Shown here piece after piece: positions 32,927 through 42,680 of a DNA stretch of 64,000 nt. The translations under genes were made by a program, and so were the position numbers. A model generated the notes under the pieces. It worked only from the letters and a program-made list of their open reading frames with translations. It was not told where the DNA came from and ran no database searches. Each line of letters begins with the position of its first letter. Position 1 is the stretch's first letter. Source of the stretch: Sphingomonadales bacterium EhC05 (GTDB taxonomy: Bacteria > Pseudomonadota > Alphaproteobacteria > Sphingomonadales > Sphingomonadaceae); contig LXYP01000028.1 of assembly GCA_001650955.1 (NCBI GenBank), forward strand, positions 82,162-146,161. Reading direction: 5' to 3'.

Positions 32927-33140
32927 TATCGCCGTCCAATTTGGGCGCGTTGGCCCAAAACCTAAATCCAAACCATGACAGGACAAATATGGCATCTATC
33001 TGCGCGACAGCGTTAAACAGAAAGCGCCAAACCCGCCATTCCCCTGAATAAGCGAGAAGAACCAGCATTGCGGCCTGCACGAGAAGATTAAGAGCTATCC
33101 CTCCAATAATGCTATGACGCATTTTTTTCTCACTTATCAT
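32919..33140 (-). CDS. Small two-helix membrane protein in the tra operon (3)
   Basis: A 73-residue protein with helices near 10-30 and 42-62 and a basic N-terminus. It overlaps traW by four bases. With the next two genes it forms a trio of small membrane proteins between traW and traU, a place where F has trbC-adjacent small genes but nothing obviously homologous. Confidence 0.6.
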   Translation of the reverse strand: MISEKKMRHSIIGGIALNLLVQAAMLVLLAYSGEWRVWRFLFNAVAQIDAIFVLSWFGFRFWANAPKLDGDNA

Positions 33141-33775
33141 GACTGTTGTTTCCTCACAGGAGTTTCAGATATCCGCATCGACTTACCCGCTTGAACGACA
33201 ACAGCGGGAACACGGGTAATGCCAAATTTGGTTGTCAAAGTGCCCGCCTGGTCAAAATAGAAACGGCGTTGACGCTTCGTCATCAACTCTAAAGGCGCGC
33301 CCTTCACCAGGATAATTTTTGCCTTGTCGTCGAAGCGTTTCAGAGCCCAAGCAACCTGCGCTTCATCGTCACCGTCGATGAAGACAAGCGGTGTATTAAC
33401 ATCAATGAAATCAAGCGGATTAACCCGGCTACCGGCTGCGGATATCAAGGTTCCTTTATGATCGCGGATATCGTGATCTATTATGATCGACGGATCATAG
33501 AGCCAGCTACGCGGTTTTATTGCTGATTCAATTCCAGCCACTGGATCCGGACGCCGAACTTTAGCTTCGGTGCGCTTACGCAAAAGCTGGTTCATCGCAT
33601 CAATTTGGCCGGTGGCTTTCATATTTCTGAGTTTAGTTGCAATAACCAGAAGCAAATCGGGCTCAATTACCGGAAACACTTTACCTACTTGGCCGTAATC
33701 CTTCGCCGCAGCAGGCAGGGAAAATGCTGCGGCGAAGGTAAAAAGGAATATCGAGATGATGGACTTTTTGATCAC
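33137..33775 (-). CDS. traW: TraW: F-type pilus assembly protein
   Basis: A 212-residue periplasmic protein. The GTG at 33775 overlaps the upstream stop (GTGA) and leads straight into a signal peptide (IKKSIISIFLFTFAAAFSLP, cut near AAA). The TraW core follows: KDYGQVGKVFPVIEPDLL, PRSWLYDPSI and NPLDFIDVNTPLVFIDGDD. It cooperates with TrbC in pilus assembly. The longer frame starting at 33814 is rejected because it lacks a signal-first N-terminus. Confidence 0.92.
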   Translation of the reverse strand: MIKKSIISIFLFTFAAAFSLPAAAKDYGQVGKVFPVIEPDLLLVIATKLRNMKATGQIDAMNQLLRKRTEAKVRRPDPVAGIESAIKPRSWLYDPSIIIDHDIRDHKGTLISAAGSRVNPLDFIDVNTPLVFIDGDDEAQVAWALKRFDDKAKIILVKGAPLELMTKRQRRFYFDQAGTLTTKFGITRVPAVVVQAGKSMRISETPVRKQQS

Positions 33776-34317
33776 AACACCGGTACTCCCGTTCCGAATA
33801 TCTGACTGCCGCAAACCCAGCCTATGTCAGCATAACGGCTATCAAATCCGTCCTTGCTTGCTGTCGCGACGAAATAACAACCATCCGGAACGCGTCCGAC
33901 CGGCCCTGCGGTGAGAGGCTCTCCTCGCTTCGATAAGGATTTAAGAGCAGCAATTTCTACTCCGTTCACAGAAACAATTTTCCCGTCACGCGAAACCATG
34001 TCGCCAGCTACGCCATAAACTTGCTTGCCGAACGGCTTGGGATCGTCTCCAAAATGAGCGCGAATAAGAGGGGTTTTTGGAGCAATAAAAAACACATATT
34101 GTCCGCGCTCCGGAAGCACGTTCTTTTCAACAAAGAAGGCCCAATTAGGAAGAGATTCACTAGAATTGATCATGAAGGCATGACGATCCGACCAATCATC
34201 CAACGCCGACCAGCCAACGAACACAGCCAAGATCAAACCTAGTACCTTCCAGCTCGGCCAGCGAGAGGATCGTCGAGGGTTTGCTTTTTCAGCGTCTATG
34301 GTGGGTGCCCCCGCCAT
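33772..34317 (-). CDS. S26-family signal peptidase of the conjugation system
   Basis: A 181-residue protein with one N-terminal membrane helix (about 25-43). The catalytic Ser is in MINSSESLPNW near residue 51-61, and the Lys is in GKQVYGVAGDMV near 97-108, the Ser/Lys dyad of TraF-type (S26C) peptidases. Probable job: maturing the pilin or other exported Tra proteins. ATG at 34317 (TGATG with the trbI stop), or GTG at 34320. Confidence 0.85.
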   Translation of the reverse strand: MAGAPTIDAEKANPRRSSRWPSWKVLGLILAVFVGWSALDDWSDRHAFMINSSESLPNWAFFVEKNVLPERGQYVFFIAPKTPLIRAHFGDDPKPFGKQVYGVAGDMVSRDGKIVSVNGVEIAALKSLSKRGEPLTAGPVGRVPDGCYFVATASKDGFDSRYADIGWVCGSQIFGTGVPVL

Positions 34318-34949
34318 CACTGTGACCCGCCATCAACAGGATAAGGCAACTGCCCAAAAGGTGATTGGCTACTATCGGGCGAAACTTGACCTTCCGGCTG
34401 CATAGGCATATTCGGACCTTGGGCCGGAGCTGAAGGGGCCATCGCCGGAGGCATAGCTGCAGGGGAAGGCATTTTTACCAACTTCGATAAATCGACCAAA
34501 ACATCATCAGTTACATCGGGAACCGAAGAAGCAATAACAGCTTCACCAACAAGTATGACCTGCCCCGCTTGCGCGCGCTGTTCCAGCACAGTGTCAAGCG
34601 CGCCCATAAAAGCTCGTGTGTTGTTTTCAAGCTGCTCCGGAGGAGTCCCCGACCGCGCTTCTGCTGTCACAAAATCATTTACGATGGATGCAAGACGCAC
34701 CGAAACTACGCGCCGATCCTCTAAGGCAAAAATCTTCGATGTCGCCCACATGCCCCAAATAGCTGCAAACAAACCCAATGCGATCAATCCCAATTGCAAA
34801 TAGGTCATACCTGCAAACCGGCGCACACCGGTAGTAGTGGCGCTATGGCTACCAGCGCGAGGGCTCTTAACCTGGTCTGGAAATGATACCTCAGAGGTCT
34901 TGCCCAAGCCCTCCAACGGCAATTGGCTAGGAGCAGTGTTACTGGTCAT
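34317..34949 (-). CDS. trbI: TrbI (F-type)
   Basis: A 210-residue inner-membrane protein: cytoplasmic N-terminus of about 45 residues, one membrane helix (about 50-70) and a periplasmic domain with KIFALEDRRVVSVRLASIVNDF. A Pro/Met/Gln-rich tail follows. TrbI influences pilus extension and retraction in F. I chose the ATG at 34949, which overlaps the upstream gene by 11 bases. Confidence 0.8.
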   Translation of the reverse strand: MTSNTAPSQLPLEGLGKTSEVSFPDQVKSPRAGSHSATTTGVRRFAGMTYLQLGLIALGLFAAIWGMWATSKIFALEDRRVVSVRLASIVNDFVTAEARSGTPPEQLENNTRAFMGALDTVLEQRAQAGQVILVGEAVIASSVPDVTDDVLVDLSKLVKMPSPAAMPPAMAPSAPAQGPNMPMQPEGQVSPDSSQSPFGQLPYPVDGGSQ

Positions 34950-35346
34950 CGGAATCTCCTGATTCAAAAATGGATAAAAGCCCACTCATTCGAAACGCGC
35001 CGGTCAGCAAAAAGACAAAGCCAGCGATAAAATACAGCTTGCTGTCGAAGGCCGCACGCGCTTCCGGAGGGGCAACAACGTAATGACCACCCAGAAGATT
35101 CAACTGTTCGAAAAAGCCGAATAACGACCCATTTGCTACCATGAAGAACAGAACGACGAACAAACCTGCAGCAATCAAAAGCGTGGTCGCAAACCAGCCA
35201 ATAAGCCGGAAGGCAACATAGACTAAGTTACCAAAAGATAGCCTTTGGTATCTTTGAATTTTCGCAAGACGAACCTGCCTATCTAGCGCTCGCTGATAGC
35301 CGTGATGCGGGATTACCCGCTGAGCGCTGGAACGCTGAGCTATCAT
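34939..35346 (-). CDS. Two-helix membrane protein in the tra operon
   Basis: A 135-residue protein with a basic N-terminus (1-40) and hydrophobic segments near 48-75 and 103-122. It lies between traC and trbI, overlapping traC by four bases. Not recognised; its conserved-looking position in the operon suggests a structural or assembly role. Confidence 0.6.
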   Translation of the reverse strand: MIAQRSSAQRVIPHHGYQRALDRQVRLAKIQRYQRLSFGNLVYVAFRLIGWFATTLLIAAGLFVVLFFMVANGSLFGFFEQLNLLGGHYVVAPPEARAAFDSKLYFIAGFVFLLTGAFRMSGLLSIFESGDSDDQ

Positions 35347-37925
35347 TCGGCGGCCACCAACAAAGGCGCCTCCTCTTCATTGCTCCAACGCTGTGGATCG
35401 TCAGGATAAGCAACGCGCTCAATCGCAGCTTCCATCGTCAGGCCTTCGTGTACCAATTCTTCGATTTGCGCGAACACTGTCGGACTGGACGAATAGATTG
35501 TTGCTGAATATGGATCGAGAACAAGACGTCCCGATGCCAATGTTTCAGGGCCTTTAATCATGATATCGGAATATTCAGTGCCGTTACGCTTGAGACTACG
35601 CATCAATGTCTCGTCGCCGGCAGACATCTCGAAACGGTCCAGCTTCATGAAATCCGATATCGATTCCGGTTTTTGCTGCAAAATAAGAAACCAATCGCTG
35701 TTCTCCAGCGCGGCAATCGAACCTTCAGACTTGTAATAATCGTTGAGAGACTGAGTTGCTGTAATCAGCGATGCACCATATTTACGGCATGTACGCGCAT
35801 AGGTTTCGACGAATTCGGCCATCGCGCCACCTTTGAGCATTTGCCATGCCTCATCCATGATCAGTGCTTTGCGCCGCGAACGATCAAGTTTACGCATCGA
35901 CTGTGAAGACATGAACATGATGGCGGTCATCACAACAGAACGCAGCTCTTGGCGGCTAGCAAGATCAGACAACTCAAATACGGTTAAATTGGCATCGAGT
36001 TTGAAGGTTGCTTCTCCGTCAAAAAACTTGCCGTATGTACCATCGGTGCCAAAGGGAAGCATCGATACGGCGAGGCTCATTGACATTCCGTCACCATTAC
36101 CCTGCAAACCAGCGATGATGTCATCAATTGAACCGTCTCTACCCTTTTCGCTCCAAACGGCATTGACAACGCCATCAATAAGACCACGTTCGGTATCATT
36201 GAGGATATCGATATGGCGCGCCATCTGACTGATCATCGCCTTGAGCATCGCTAGGCAATCGAGTTTATAATCTTCGTCATCGTCCGCAGCTTCGGCATCG
36301 ATCATCGAAAACGGATTGATGCAAAACCCACTCGCAAGCGTGAATTCTATGAACGTGCCACCTTGGAGTTTTGCGGAATGCTCGAAGCTACGACCATCAT
36401 CAATAACAATGACATTATCGCCAGCGCCGCAAAATGCTGCGCAAAGCTCTTGCAGACAAACGGATTTACCCGATCCGGATTTACCGAAAACAGCTACATT
36501 ATGGTTGCCAGCCTCATTCTCAAAGGGAGACCAGAAAAAAGGCTCCCCTCGCCTTCCAACCAGCAATAGGTGCGGGATATTGCTGCCTTTATATTCGCCT
36601 TGGAATGGAGCAAGATTAGCGGCTGTCGTTGTAAGCATAGTTCGCATACGCTTCATCCGGCCCAAATCGCTGATAAGTCCCGATCCGAGCGTCATAGGAA
36701 GACACGCGAGAAACCCTACCATTTGCATATAACGCTCGGAATGAAGATCCCACCCACAAGCCTTATACATCGATTTCAGAGTGCGCTCATGAACGTCACC
36801 CTTACCTTTCGGGCTAAACGCAGTGACACCGTAGAAAGCCTTCACCAGCTTGTTGCCTTGGCGAAGCTGTTCCTGGACGTCTTCCCATTCACGGCTCTGA
36901 TCCTTCAGCTGAGGCAAGAACCGAGATGATTTGCTATCGGACAAGCTCGATGTCCGCATATATTTATAAGCAGCCCTATTGGCCGAAGTAGTCGCGTCAG
37001 GATAAGTTAAACACAAGGTCGTTGCTACAGGACAAGGCAAGCGCAGCTTGTCGGTAAAGAGATCTCCGATCAAACGCACGCAATCCCACGGCGCCCAGCG
37101 GGGCGGCAGATTGCGAACAGCATAAGAACGTACTTCAAAAGTATCCGGGTACATTACGCCAATCTCGGGCACACCATCCTTATCGACACCGGTCGGCCGA
37201 AGACGTTCAGTCCGAAATTCAAGGCGATCAGGATAATGCCGCACCTCCATGTCCCGCCGAACCGCCTGATCAGCGATGGAGTCAAAGGAGTTATAATCGA
37301 TAGGATCATCACCAGCTGCAGTCGTCGGAGATGTAATGTCATCGATCAACGCCAGCAAATTTACAGGGTCAATCAAGCGTGAAGACACATCAATAGAACG
37401 AAAAGCCGACATCATTGAGTCAGCAACAGAAACAAGCTCCTCGTCAGTAGAACTTCCACCATCAGGGATACCAATGGAGATCAGGAGCCGAAACTGACGA
37501 AGATGAAACGGCGCATCCTTCGAAAGCGAATTCCAAACCCCATCCGAAAGATAATCGGTGCGATGTTTTGCCATCCGCTCATACACGCCCTCAGCCGAAT
37601 AGCGCGGTACGAACCAATCGGACAATTTACCGCCTACCCGAGAGGAAGCGAAATTGACGATCTGTACCGTCGCACCAGCAGGAACGCCTTCAGAAAGACA
37701 TTGAGAAATAATATCAGCAGAGCGTTCATCCGCGCCAACCATGGGCGCTACCTCAAGAGCAATTTCACGCGCACTGGCATTATGAAAAATACCGGTCTTC
37801 GCGTTAAAACTGCGATACGGCAACCAATGAGCCAGCATAGGTATTCCGGCGTCAGGCCGACCCTTGTCAGCCTTCATACCATCTCCCAGCATGGCGTCGA
37901 AAAGACCGGTAAACAACCCACTCAT
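35343..37925 (-). CDS. traC: TraC: VirB4-like ATPase of the F-type T4SS
   Basis: An 860-residue ATPase. An N-terminal TraC/VirB4 domain (about 30-430) is followed by Walker A FGKSGSGKSVCL near 478 and Walker B KALIMDEAWQML near 690. The C-terminal motif TATQSLNDYYKSEG is typical of TraC. It powers pilin assembly at the inner membrane. Overlaps traV by four bases. Confidence 0.95.
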   Translation of the reverse strand: MSGLFTGLFDAMLGDGMKADKGRPDAGIPMLAHWLPYRSFNAKTGIFHNASAREIALEVAPMVGADERSADIISQCLSEGVPAGATVQIVNFASSRVGGKLSDWFVPRYSAEGVYERMAKHRTDYLSDGVWNSLSKDAPFHLRQFRLLISIGIPDGGSSTDEELVSVADSMMSAFRSIDVSSRLIDPVNLLALIDDITSPTTAAGDDPIDYNSFDSIADQAVRRDMEVRHYPDRLEFRTERLRPTGVDKDGVPEIGVMYPDTFEVRSYAVRNLPPRWAPWDCVRLIGDLFTDKLRLPCPVATTLCLTYPDATTSANRAAYKYMRTSSLSDSKSSRFLPQLKDQSREWEDVQEQLRQGNKLVKAFYGVTAFSPKGKGDVHERTLKSMYKACGWDLHSERYMQMVGFLACLPMTLGSGLISDLGRMKRMRTMLTTTAANLAPFQGEYKGSNIPHLLLVGRRGEPFFWSPFENEAGNHNVAVFGKSGSGKSVCLQELCAAFCGAGDNVIVIDDGRSFEHSAKLQGGTFIEFTLASGFCINPFSMIDAEAADDDEDYKLDCLAMLKAMISQMARHIDILNDTERGLIDGVVNAVWSEKGRDGSIDDIIAGLQGNGDGMSMSLAVSMLPFGTDGTYGKFFDGEATFKLDANLTVFELSDLASRQELRSVVMTAIMFMSSQSMRKLDRSRRKALIMDEAWQMLKGGAMAEFVETYARTCRKYGASLITATQSLNDYYKSEGSIAALENSDWFLILQQKPESISDFMKLDRFEMSAGDETLMRSLKRNGTEYSDIMIKGPETLASGRLVLDPYSATIYSSSPTVFAQIEELVHEGLTMEAAIERVAYPDDPQRWSNEEEAPLLVAAE

Positions 37926-39112
37926 GGTTTTACTTCCGATACCGGAAACAGCGAAGGCCGATTAACCGGTGAGAGTTGCGCGGCGATTGATGCAGCGGAT
38001 TGCGGATCTTCTGAAACACCATTACCCGGTGGAAGAGAATATTCGGCAACCTCGCTCGAAGAAGAAAGCGCCACAGCTTTTGAAACGGGCCTTTTTGATA
38101 ACCGAGAAGGCTTTCTTTTCGGCTGCAAACGCCCAGCAACTTGCGCCTTAATGGCAGCCATCGGATCTATTGCAGCAGTTTCGCGTTTATCGGCACGAAC
38201 TTCCATCTTTGAAATCGGCGCACCTACAGAACCCATATCGCGGGCCTGCGGACCCGTTAGCAGCGGCGTATCAGCCTTTTTAGCAAGAGCCACTGGATTG
38301 ACCGTCGTGGCAGGATTAGCCGCGTCAATCGCCGCCTGTTCAGCGTTTTGCGCGTCAATGGCAGCAACGGGATCATGAAACTGCATCTCCGGCGCTGAAG
38401 AAGCTATATCAGCTAATGTAGGCATACCGGACGAAGATGAGGCCGCAAGCTGCGCCGCCGCCTTTCTGCGATCACCACCGGACCCAGCGACGCGCGGAGC
38501 AACCAAAGTATTTGACGCTTCAAGCCACGATCCACGCTCGACAACAGCATGAATGGCTGTCACTTCACGGAACCGCCCAGAACCATCAATATGCGCGGGG
38601 AAAACAATACGAAGAACTTTTTCGCCAGAACGAACTGGTTCGCGCGCCGCAGTCACCGTACCGCGAGATGGAGAATCATATAAATATGGCCCAGCAGGCG
38701 TCATGCCGCTTTCGCCGCTAATCATCGCTAGCGCTTCGTCATCAATCTTTGAAGTTGGCGCGCAAATGCCATCTGGGGCCCGGCAGGCAAAATCGCCATT
38801 TACGTTCGTGCCGAATGTTGCACAACCAGCTAGGGAAGCTACAGCCGCTATCCCGGCTCCTCTACCGAGAAGACGGCGAAAACCAGCACCGTCTCCTGCT
38901 GAAAACAATTGAAGCGCTTCACCGGATTGACCGGATCGATTGACCACGGGAACACAAGATAATTCAGCCTCAAAACTCTCGGTAGCATTCCAAAGATCAA
39001 TGCCCTGAGAAACAGTGATTGGCTTAGAGCCAACACTAATACGGCCACCTGTTCGCTTGGCTAAAGCACGATTTAATGAACGCATTTCCGTACGCGAAAG
39101 CATATTACTCAT
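37922..39112 (-). CDS. traV: TraV-like lipoprotein with long N-terminal extension
   Basis: The ATG at 39112 overlaps the dsbC stop (ATGA), giving 396 residues. A lipobox-like SLAGC lies near residue 96, after a hydrophobic stretch, followed by TFGTNVNGDFACRAPDGICAP, the TraV cysteine pattern. TraV normally begins with its lipoprotein signal; here about 75 polar residues precede it. Either the true start lies within the frame or the protein is unusual. The C-terminal half is Ala/Pro-rich and low in complexity. In F, TraV anchors the TraK/TraB core complex in the outer membrane. Confidence 0.75.
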   Translation of the reverse strand: MSNMLSRTEMRSLNRALAKRTGGRISVGSKPITVSQGIDLWNATESFEAELSCVPVVNRSGQSGEALQLFSAGDGAGFRRLLGRGAGIAAVASLAGCATFGTNVNGDFACRAPDGICAPTSKIDDEALAMISGESGMTPAGPYLYDSPSRGTVTAAREPVRSGEKVLRIVFPAHIDGSGRFREVTAIHAVVERGSWLEASNTLVAPRVAGSGGDRRKAAAQLAASSSSGMPTLADIASSAPEMQFHDPVAAIDAQNAEQAAIDAANPATTVNPVALAKKADTPLLTGPQARDMGSVGAPISKMEVRADKRETAAIDPMAAIKAQVAGRLQPKRKPSRLSKRPVSKAVALSSSSEVAEYSLPPGNGVSEDPQSAASIAAQLSPVNRPSLFPVSEVKP

Positions 39113-39957
39113 GACTTTGCTCCTTTCAGCCACGCAAGAAGTTTATCTTTAGGCAGATAGCCATGATGGACTGCGCCATCGGAGCGAACGATCACCGGAG
39201 TTCCGGTAAATCCATTTTCGCGAGCAAAGCGCTCATTGGCATCAAGTCCGCTGGTATCGCATTTAGCCGATTCAGGAATGTTCCCTGCATAAGCGGCATG
39301 AAGGGCACGAGGACGGTCTTTAGCGCAATAGACACGGTTACTGATATCGCGCGTACCTAGAACAGATATTGGCCGTTCAACCACACGCACGTCCATTGTT
39401 TCAAGTTGCTCTGTCAAAGCGCGGCAATATCCGCAGCGTAAATCTGAAAAGATAGTGACTTTGGTTTTGCCGCTACCCCACTCTATCGCTCCGGAAGCTG
39501 GCAAAGAAGCAAGCGAAACACGTTCTGTTCGCCCTGCCCCAGCCTTAAACCTCGCTTTAGGCATTGGATAATCACGAGCAACCGGCGTACCAGCTTGAGA
39601 GAAGCCAAGATCCTCCCCGCCATCGTTGGAAATTTGTGATGCCCCCCCAAGAAGAGCTTCCGGGTTAATCTCGAGAAGACGAGCAGATGTTAAATCCTGC
39701 CGGGTTTCCATATCAAAAACATGGCCAACAATGAGATAACGCGCGTTTTTATCGATATAGAAAATAGACTTACCCGCAGTCACCTCGCAAATGCTGCCAA
39801 TAATTTCGCAATCGACTTTTGCAAACTCGGTTTTTGGAAGCCGGGTCTTTAACACCGCTTCAACTGTAGCATTAGCAGATTGTGTTGCCGCAAAAGCAGT
39901 CCCGGCAACCAAAACGCTAATAAGACTTGCACCAATGACCCAATTATACTTCGCCAT
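39109..39957 (-). CDS. dsbC: DsbC-like thiol-disulfide isomerase of the tra operon
   Basis: A 282-residue periplasmic protein. The signal peptide (to about residue 24) is followed by a DsbC N-terminal dimerisation region (LKTRLPKTEF to SIFYIDKNARYLIVG). The thioredoxin domain contains FSDLRCGYCRAL near 172-183 and the cis-Pro motif FTGTPVIV near 255. It would repair disulfides in the Cys-rich TraN and TraU, as TrbB does in F. Confidence 0.9.
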   Translation of the reverse strand: MAKYNWVIGASLISVLVAGTAFAATQSANATVEAVLKTRLPKTEFAKVDCEIIGSICEVTAGKSIFYIDKNARYLIVGHVFDMETRQDLTSARLLEINPEALLGGASQISNDGGEDLGFSQAGTPVARDYPMPKARFKAGAGRTERVSLASLPASGAIEWGSGKTKVTIFSDLRCGYCRALTEQLETMDVRVVERPISVLGTRDISNRVYCAKDRPRALHAAYAGNIPESAKCDTSGLDANERFARENGFTGTPVIVRSDGAVHHGYLPKDKLLAWLKGAKS

Positions 39958-39974
39958 GTGAAGACACTCCTTTT

Positions 39975-41300
39975 TTAATTGCGGACGTATGCGCCGTCCA
40001 AAAACACGATTTCGACGTCAATGCCGGTCGGCATCTCGATTACAGGCTGATATTGTTCCGCCCGTTCGATGAGATATTTGCTGACAGTATCGGCAGCTGT
40101 GCTGACGCCTTCGCCCAAGCCGCCTTGAGCAATTTCGCCCAAGCCGAGCTTATCCCGCTTGCCGTTGACCGTGACATTGGAGCCCTGCAAAACACTGTCT
40201 GTATTTGCGGAAAAACCGCGTCCAAAACCGCCAGCAAGGCCTGCTAAAAATGCCTGAGTAACCAAACCGCCCTCACGGCTGACTACGCGGCCGCGAACAC
40301 CAGATTTACCGGCATAAGCAATGAAGCCTTTGACATCGCTGACCGCATAGCGCCCGCCTGGCTGCGCGCAGGTCATACGCTGCAATTTCACATAAACTTT
40401 CTCTGCAGAGAGATCGCCGCGAGCTGCGCCATTTACGAGACAGCCTTGCAGCTTAGTTGTCAGAACACGACCCTTGTCAGCCACTGATCGCGCAGGGCCA
40501 GTGATACGCAAGACAACAGGCAAGGGATCCGTTTGAGATGAAACGCCAGCACTAGCATCGACGCCAACAATGACCCGTGCAGTCGCAAAGCTGTTGGCAG
40601 GCAGATAGTCAGGTGAATCGGAGAATACCGTCGTACCGCGCTCTGCCCGCACAGCATTGCCCCCTGGTCCACTTGAAAAGGATACAGTCTTCACTTCGCG
40701 CGGCGATGGAGCAGGAAGCGCAGCAACGCCCGGTCCAGATGGCTGTTGATACAGAGCAGCACTGCTTGGACCATAAAGGCCATTTGGGCCGCCCACTCGT
40801 GAAGGCGCAGACTGCGCCGAAGCAAGCTGCGATTTCAGACTCTCATTTTCTGATTGGTAAGCTGATAAAACACGCTGCCCGTCGGAGGACATTGCACTAT
40901 TCTGCCCTCGCAGCGCATTCATTTCCTCTTGCATAGCGGCAAGCTGAGCTTGCTGACCATCGACAGTCCGGAGACGATTATCGGTTGAATCAAACCGGTT
41001 TTCAGAGCGAGCAATCCATTCCTGTTCGCTCATATTCTTATTCACCATATCATTGGTGCTAATCTGCACTTCCTTGATGCCGCTATTCGCAAGCTCTTCC
41101 TCACTGACAGAGCTATCCAACACCCACCAAGCACCCCCAACAAGGGCGATCAAAGCCACGCCGCCCAAAAGCAAACGCTGCTTTCGCTGAACGTCGTCAT
41201 TTTCGCTCATAGCGTTCCCTACCGGCGAAACTTCGTCGCCTTCGGTTTCAGGCGTATCTTCGGATATTTTTTGCTTCCGAAACCTATCCATAAAGTTCAT
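39975..41300 (-). CDS. traB: TraB: F-type core-complex protein (VirB10-like)
   Basis: A 441-residue protein with one inner-membrane helix (about 46-64), a coiled-coil region (about 90-160) and the VirB10/TrbI-type C-terminal domain: DYLPANSFATARVIVGVDAS, KGRVLTTKLQGCLVNGAARGDL and FIAYAGKSGVRGRVVSREGG. It spans both membranes and links the TraV/TraK ring to the inner membrane. The ATG at 41300 overlaps the traK stop by one base (TGATG). Confidence 0.93.
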   Translation of the reverse strand: MNFMDRFRKQKISEDTPETEGDEVSPVGNAMSENDDVQRKQRLLLGGVALIALVGGAWWVLDSSVSEEELANSGIKEVQISTNDMVNKNMSEQEWIARSENRFDSTDNRLRTVDGQQAQLAAMQEEMNALRGQNSAMSSDGQRVLSAYQSENESLKSQLASAQSAPSRVGGPNGLYGPSSAALYQQPSGPGVAALPAPSPREVKTVSFSSGPGGNAVRAERGTTVFSDSPDYLPANSFATARVIVGVDASAGVSSQTDPLPVVLRITGPARSVADKGRVLTTKLQGCLVNGAARGDLSAEKVYVKLQRMTCAQPGGRYAVSDVKGFIAYAGKSGVRGRVVSREGGLVTQAFLAGLAGGFGRGFSANTDSVLQGSNVTVNGKRDKLGLGEIAQGGLGEGVSTAADTVSKYLIERAEQYQPVIEMPTGIDVEIVFLDGAYVRN

Positions 41301-42103
41301 CAATTTTCTCCAGCAGGTTGGACAATGTAAGCAGTGGTGGAAGCCCCCGGTGCCAAGTTGGGCTCTGCAATACTGACAGCAGTTGCATTAGACGGAGCGA
41401 CGACATCATCAGCGATAACCAGTGGCTCACTGCCCTGATTTTCAATCCGAATTACTTTTCCAGTAAATTCATTCCCTCGATATTCAGCGATCATCCGTAC
41501 TTTAAGATCACCAACACGAACCGACGCACGAACTGGCTGCCTCATACGGTAGCCTTCAGGAATACTGCTTGTGTACATTGCCTGGACTAGCTTGACGGCT
41601 TGCTCTTGAGGATCGGCGGCAGCTACAATTCTGGTATCGCTGGTCTGTTCACCCGCGATCGCAGGATTGGCCACAAACACCTGCTGCGCTTCCTCTCCGG
41701 AAAGACGGCAAGCGAACTTGTAAACATACCCCTTTTTTGAAGTGGCAAAGAACGACAAAACCTTGGGTGAAAAGCCTTCCGGCACAGAAACATAAATGTC
41801 TCCGCGCACAGGCTCGTTAACAACCGAAAAATCTTCGTTTGGATTGCCTGTCTGCAACTTGGACACGCTGGCGATTTCATCACCAACCAGACTGATCCGT
41901 GTGAGATCGCGTGAAGACGCAATACAATCCACCCGCGCATTGTCAGACGCCATTAAGGTCTGGTCCGCCAATGCCGGAGTGGATAGCGCAATCGACGACG
42001 CTGCAATAAGCCCAACTCCTAAAGACCTGGCTGATATGCTATGGATGCGTGATGTGAGGATTGAACCGCAGGCAATGCCGCAGCTCCAAAATACAGTATT
42101 CAT
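41300..42103 (-). CDS. traK: TraK: F-type secretin-like core protein (VirB9-like)
   Basis: A 267-residue exported protein with a signal ending near residue 46 (PALA). TraK features include KVLSFFATSKKGYVYKFACRL near 124 and the C-terminal FTGKVIRIENQGSEPLVI strand pattern with ASTTAYIVQP at the end. It forms the outer ring with TraV and TraB. Overlaps traE by four bases. Confidence 0.88.
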   Translation of the reverse strand: MNTVFWSCGIACGSILTSRIHSISARSLGVGLIAASSIALSTPALADQTLMASDNARVDCIASSRDLTRISLVGDEIASVSKLQTGNPNEDFSVVNEPVRGDIYVSVPEGFSPKVLSFFATSKKGYVYKFACRLSGEEAQQVFVANPAIAGEQTSDTRIVAAADPQEQAVKLVQAMYTSSIPEGYRMRQPVRASVRVGDLKVRMIAEYRGNEFTGKVIRIENQGSEPLVIADDVVAPSNATAVSIAEPNLAPGASTTAYIVQPAGEN

Positions 42104-42675
42104 GATGACACCGCCTTTTTAGGTTCGACCTTCTCGACCATCCCAAACTGGACGAGCTTGAGGCTGAGACCGTTGTAAACCCAGCCATAATGGAATGTTT
42201 TTTGGACGGCCGAGACTTCTTGGCGGCCAACCATGGTGTGGAGCGTACCGCTCACTTCTGAGGAAAGGCCTTCGGTATCGACCTTCAACGATTCCATAGT
42301 GAAAAATTGTGCTATGGATGAGCCACGTTGGTCCTCGGTAATCTTGAGCAGATCGGCCTTCACCTGACCGTAGGCGCTCGGGTGAACCATCTCGAGAACC
42401 GAATTCATCCAATAATCAAGACTTTGCGGCGTCCGGTTAAGTGTCAACACCGCGGCATCGCGCGTGACCGCTTCAAGATATTCTTTGCTGACACCTGAAC
42501 TTGAAAGTGTGAGCGGCGTGCGCAACACCGGTTGCAACACAACTTCGCGATCACGGGAACCAGCCAGCATTCCTAAAATTGCGGCCAAACCGGCAAGTAT
42601 AAGGCAAGCGACCAAAAGCATGTTGCGCTGCCTGAGAACGCGCTGCGATTGTGTATGTGAGTGTGCAAGATCCAT
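42100..42675 (-). CDS. traE: TraE: F-type pilus assembly protein (VirB5/8-like)
   Basis: A 191-residue inner-membrane protein starting at the ATG at 42675. One helix (about 17-39) leads into a periplasmic domain with VSKEYLEAVTRDAAVLTLNR and SGTLHTMVGRQEV, the TraE pattern. The longer frame, which opens at 42870, overlaps traL fully and is rejected. Confidence 0.9.
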   Translation of the reverse strand: MDLAHSHTQSQRVLRQRNMLLVACLILAGLAAILGMLAGSRDREVVLQPVLRTPLTLSSSGVSKEYLEAVTRDAAVLTLNRTPQSLDYWMNSVLEMVHPSAYGQVKADLLKITEDQRGSSIAQFFTMESLKVDTEGLSSEVSGTLHTMVGRQEVSAVQKTFHYGWVYNGLSLKLVQFGMVEKVEPKKAVSS

Positions 42676-42680
42676 CTGAA

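Noticed and set aside
37503..38378. 291-residue plus-strand frame across the traC/traV junction
   Set aside because: Spans two convincing genes on the other strand and has no domain.
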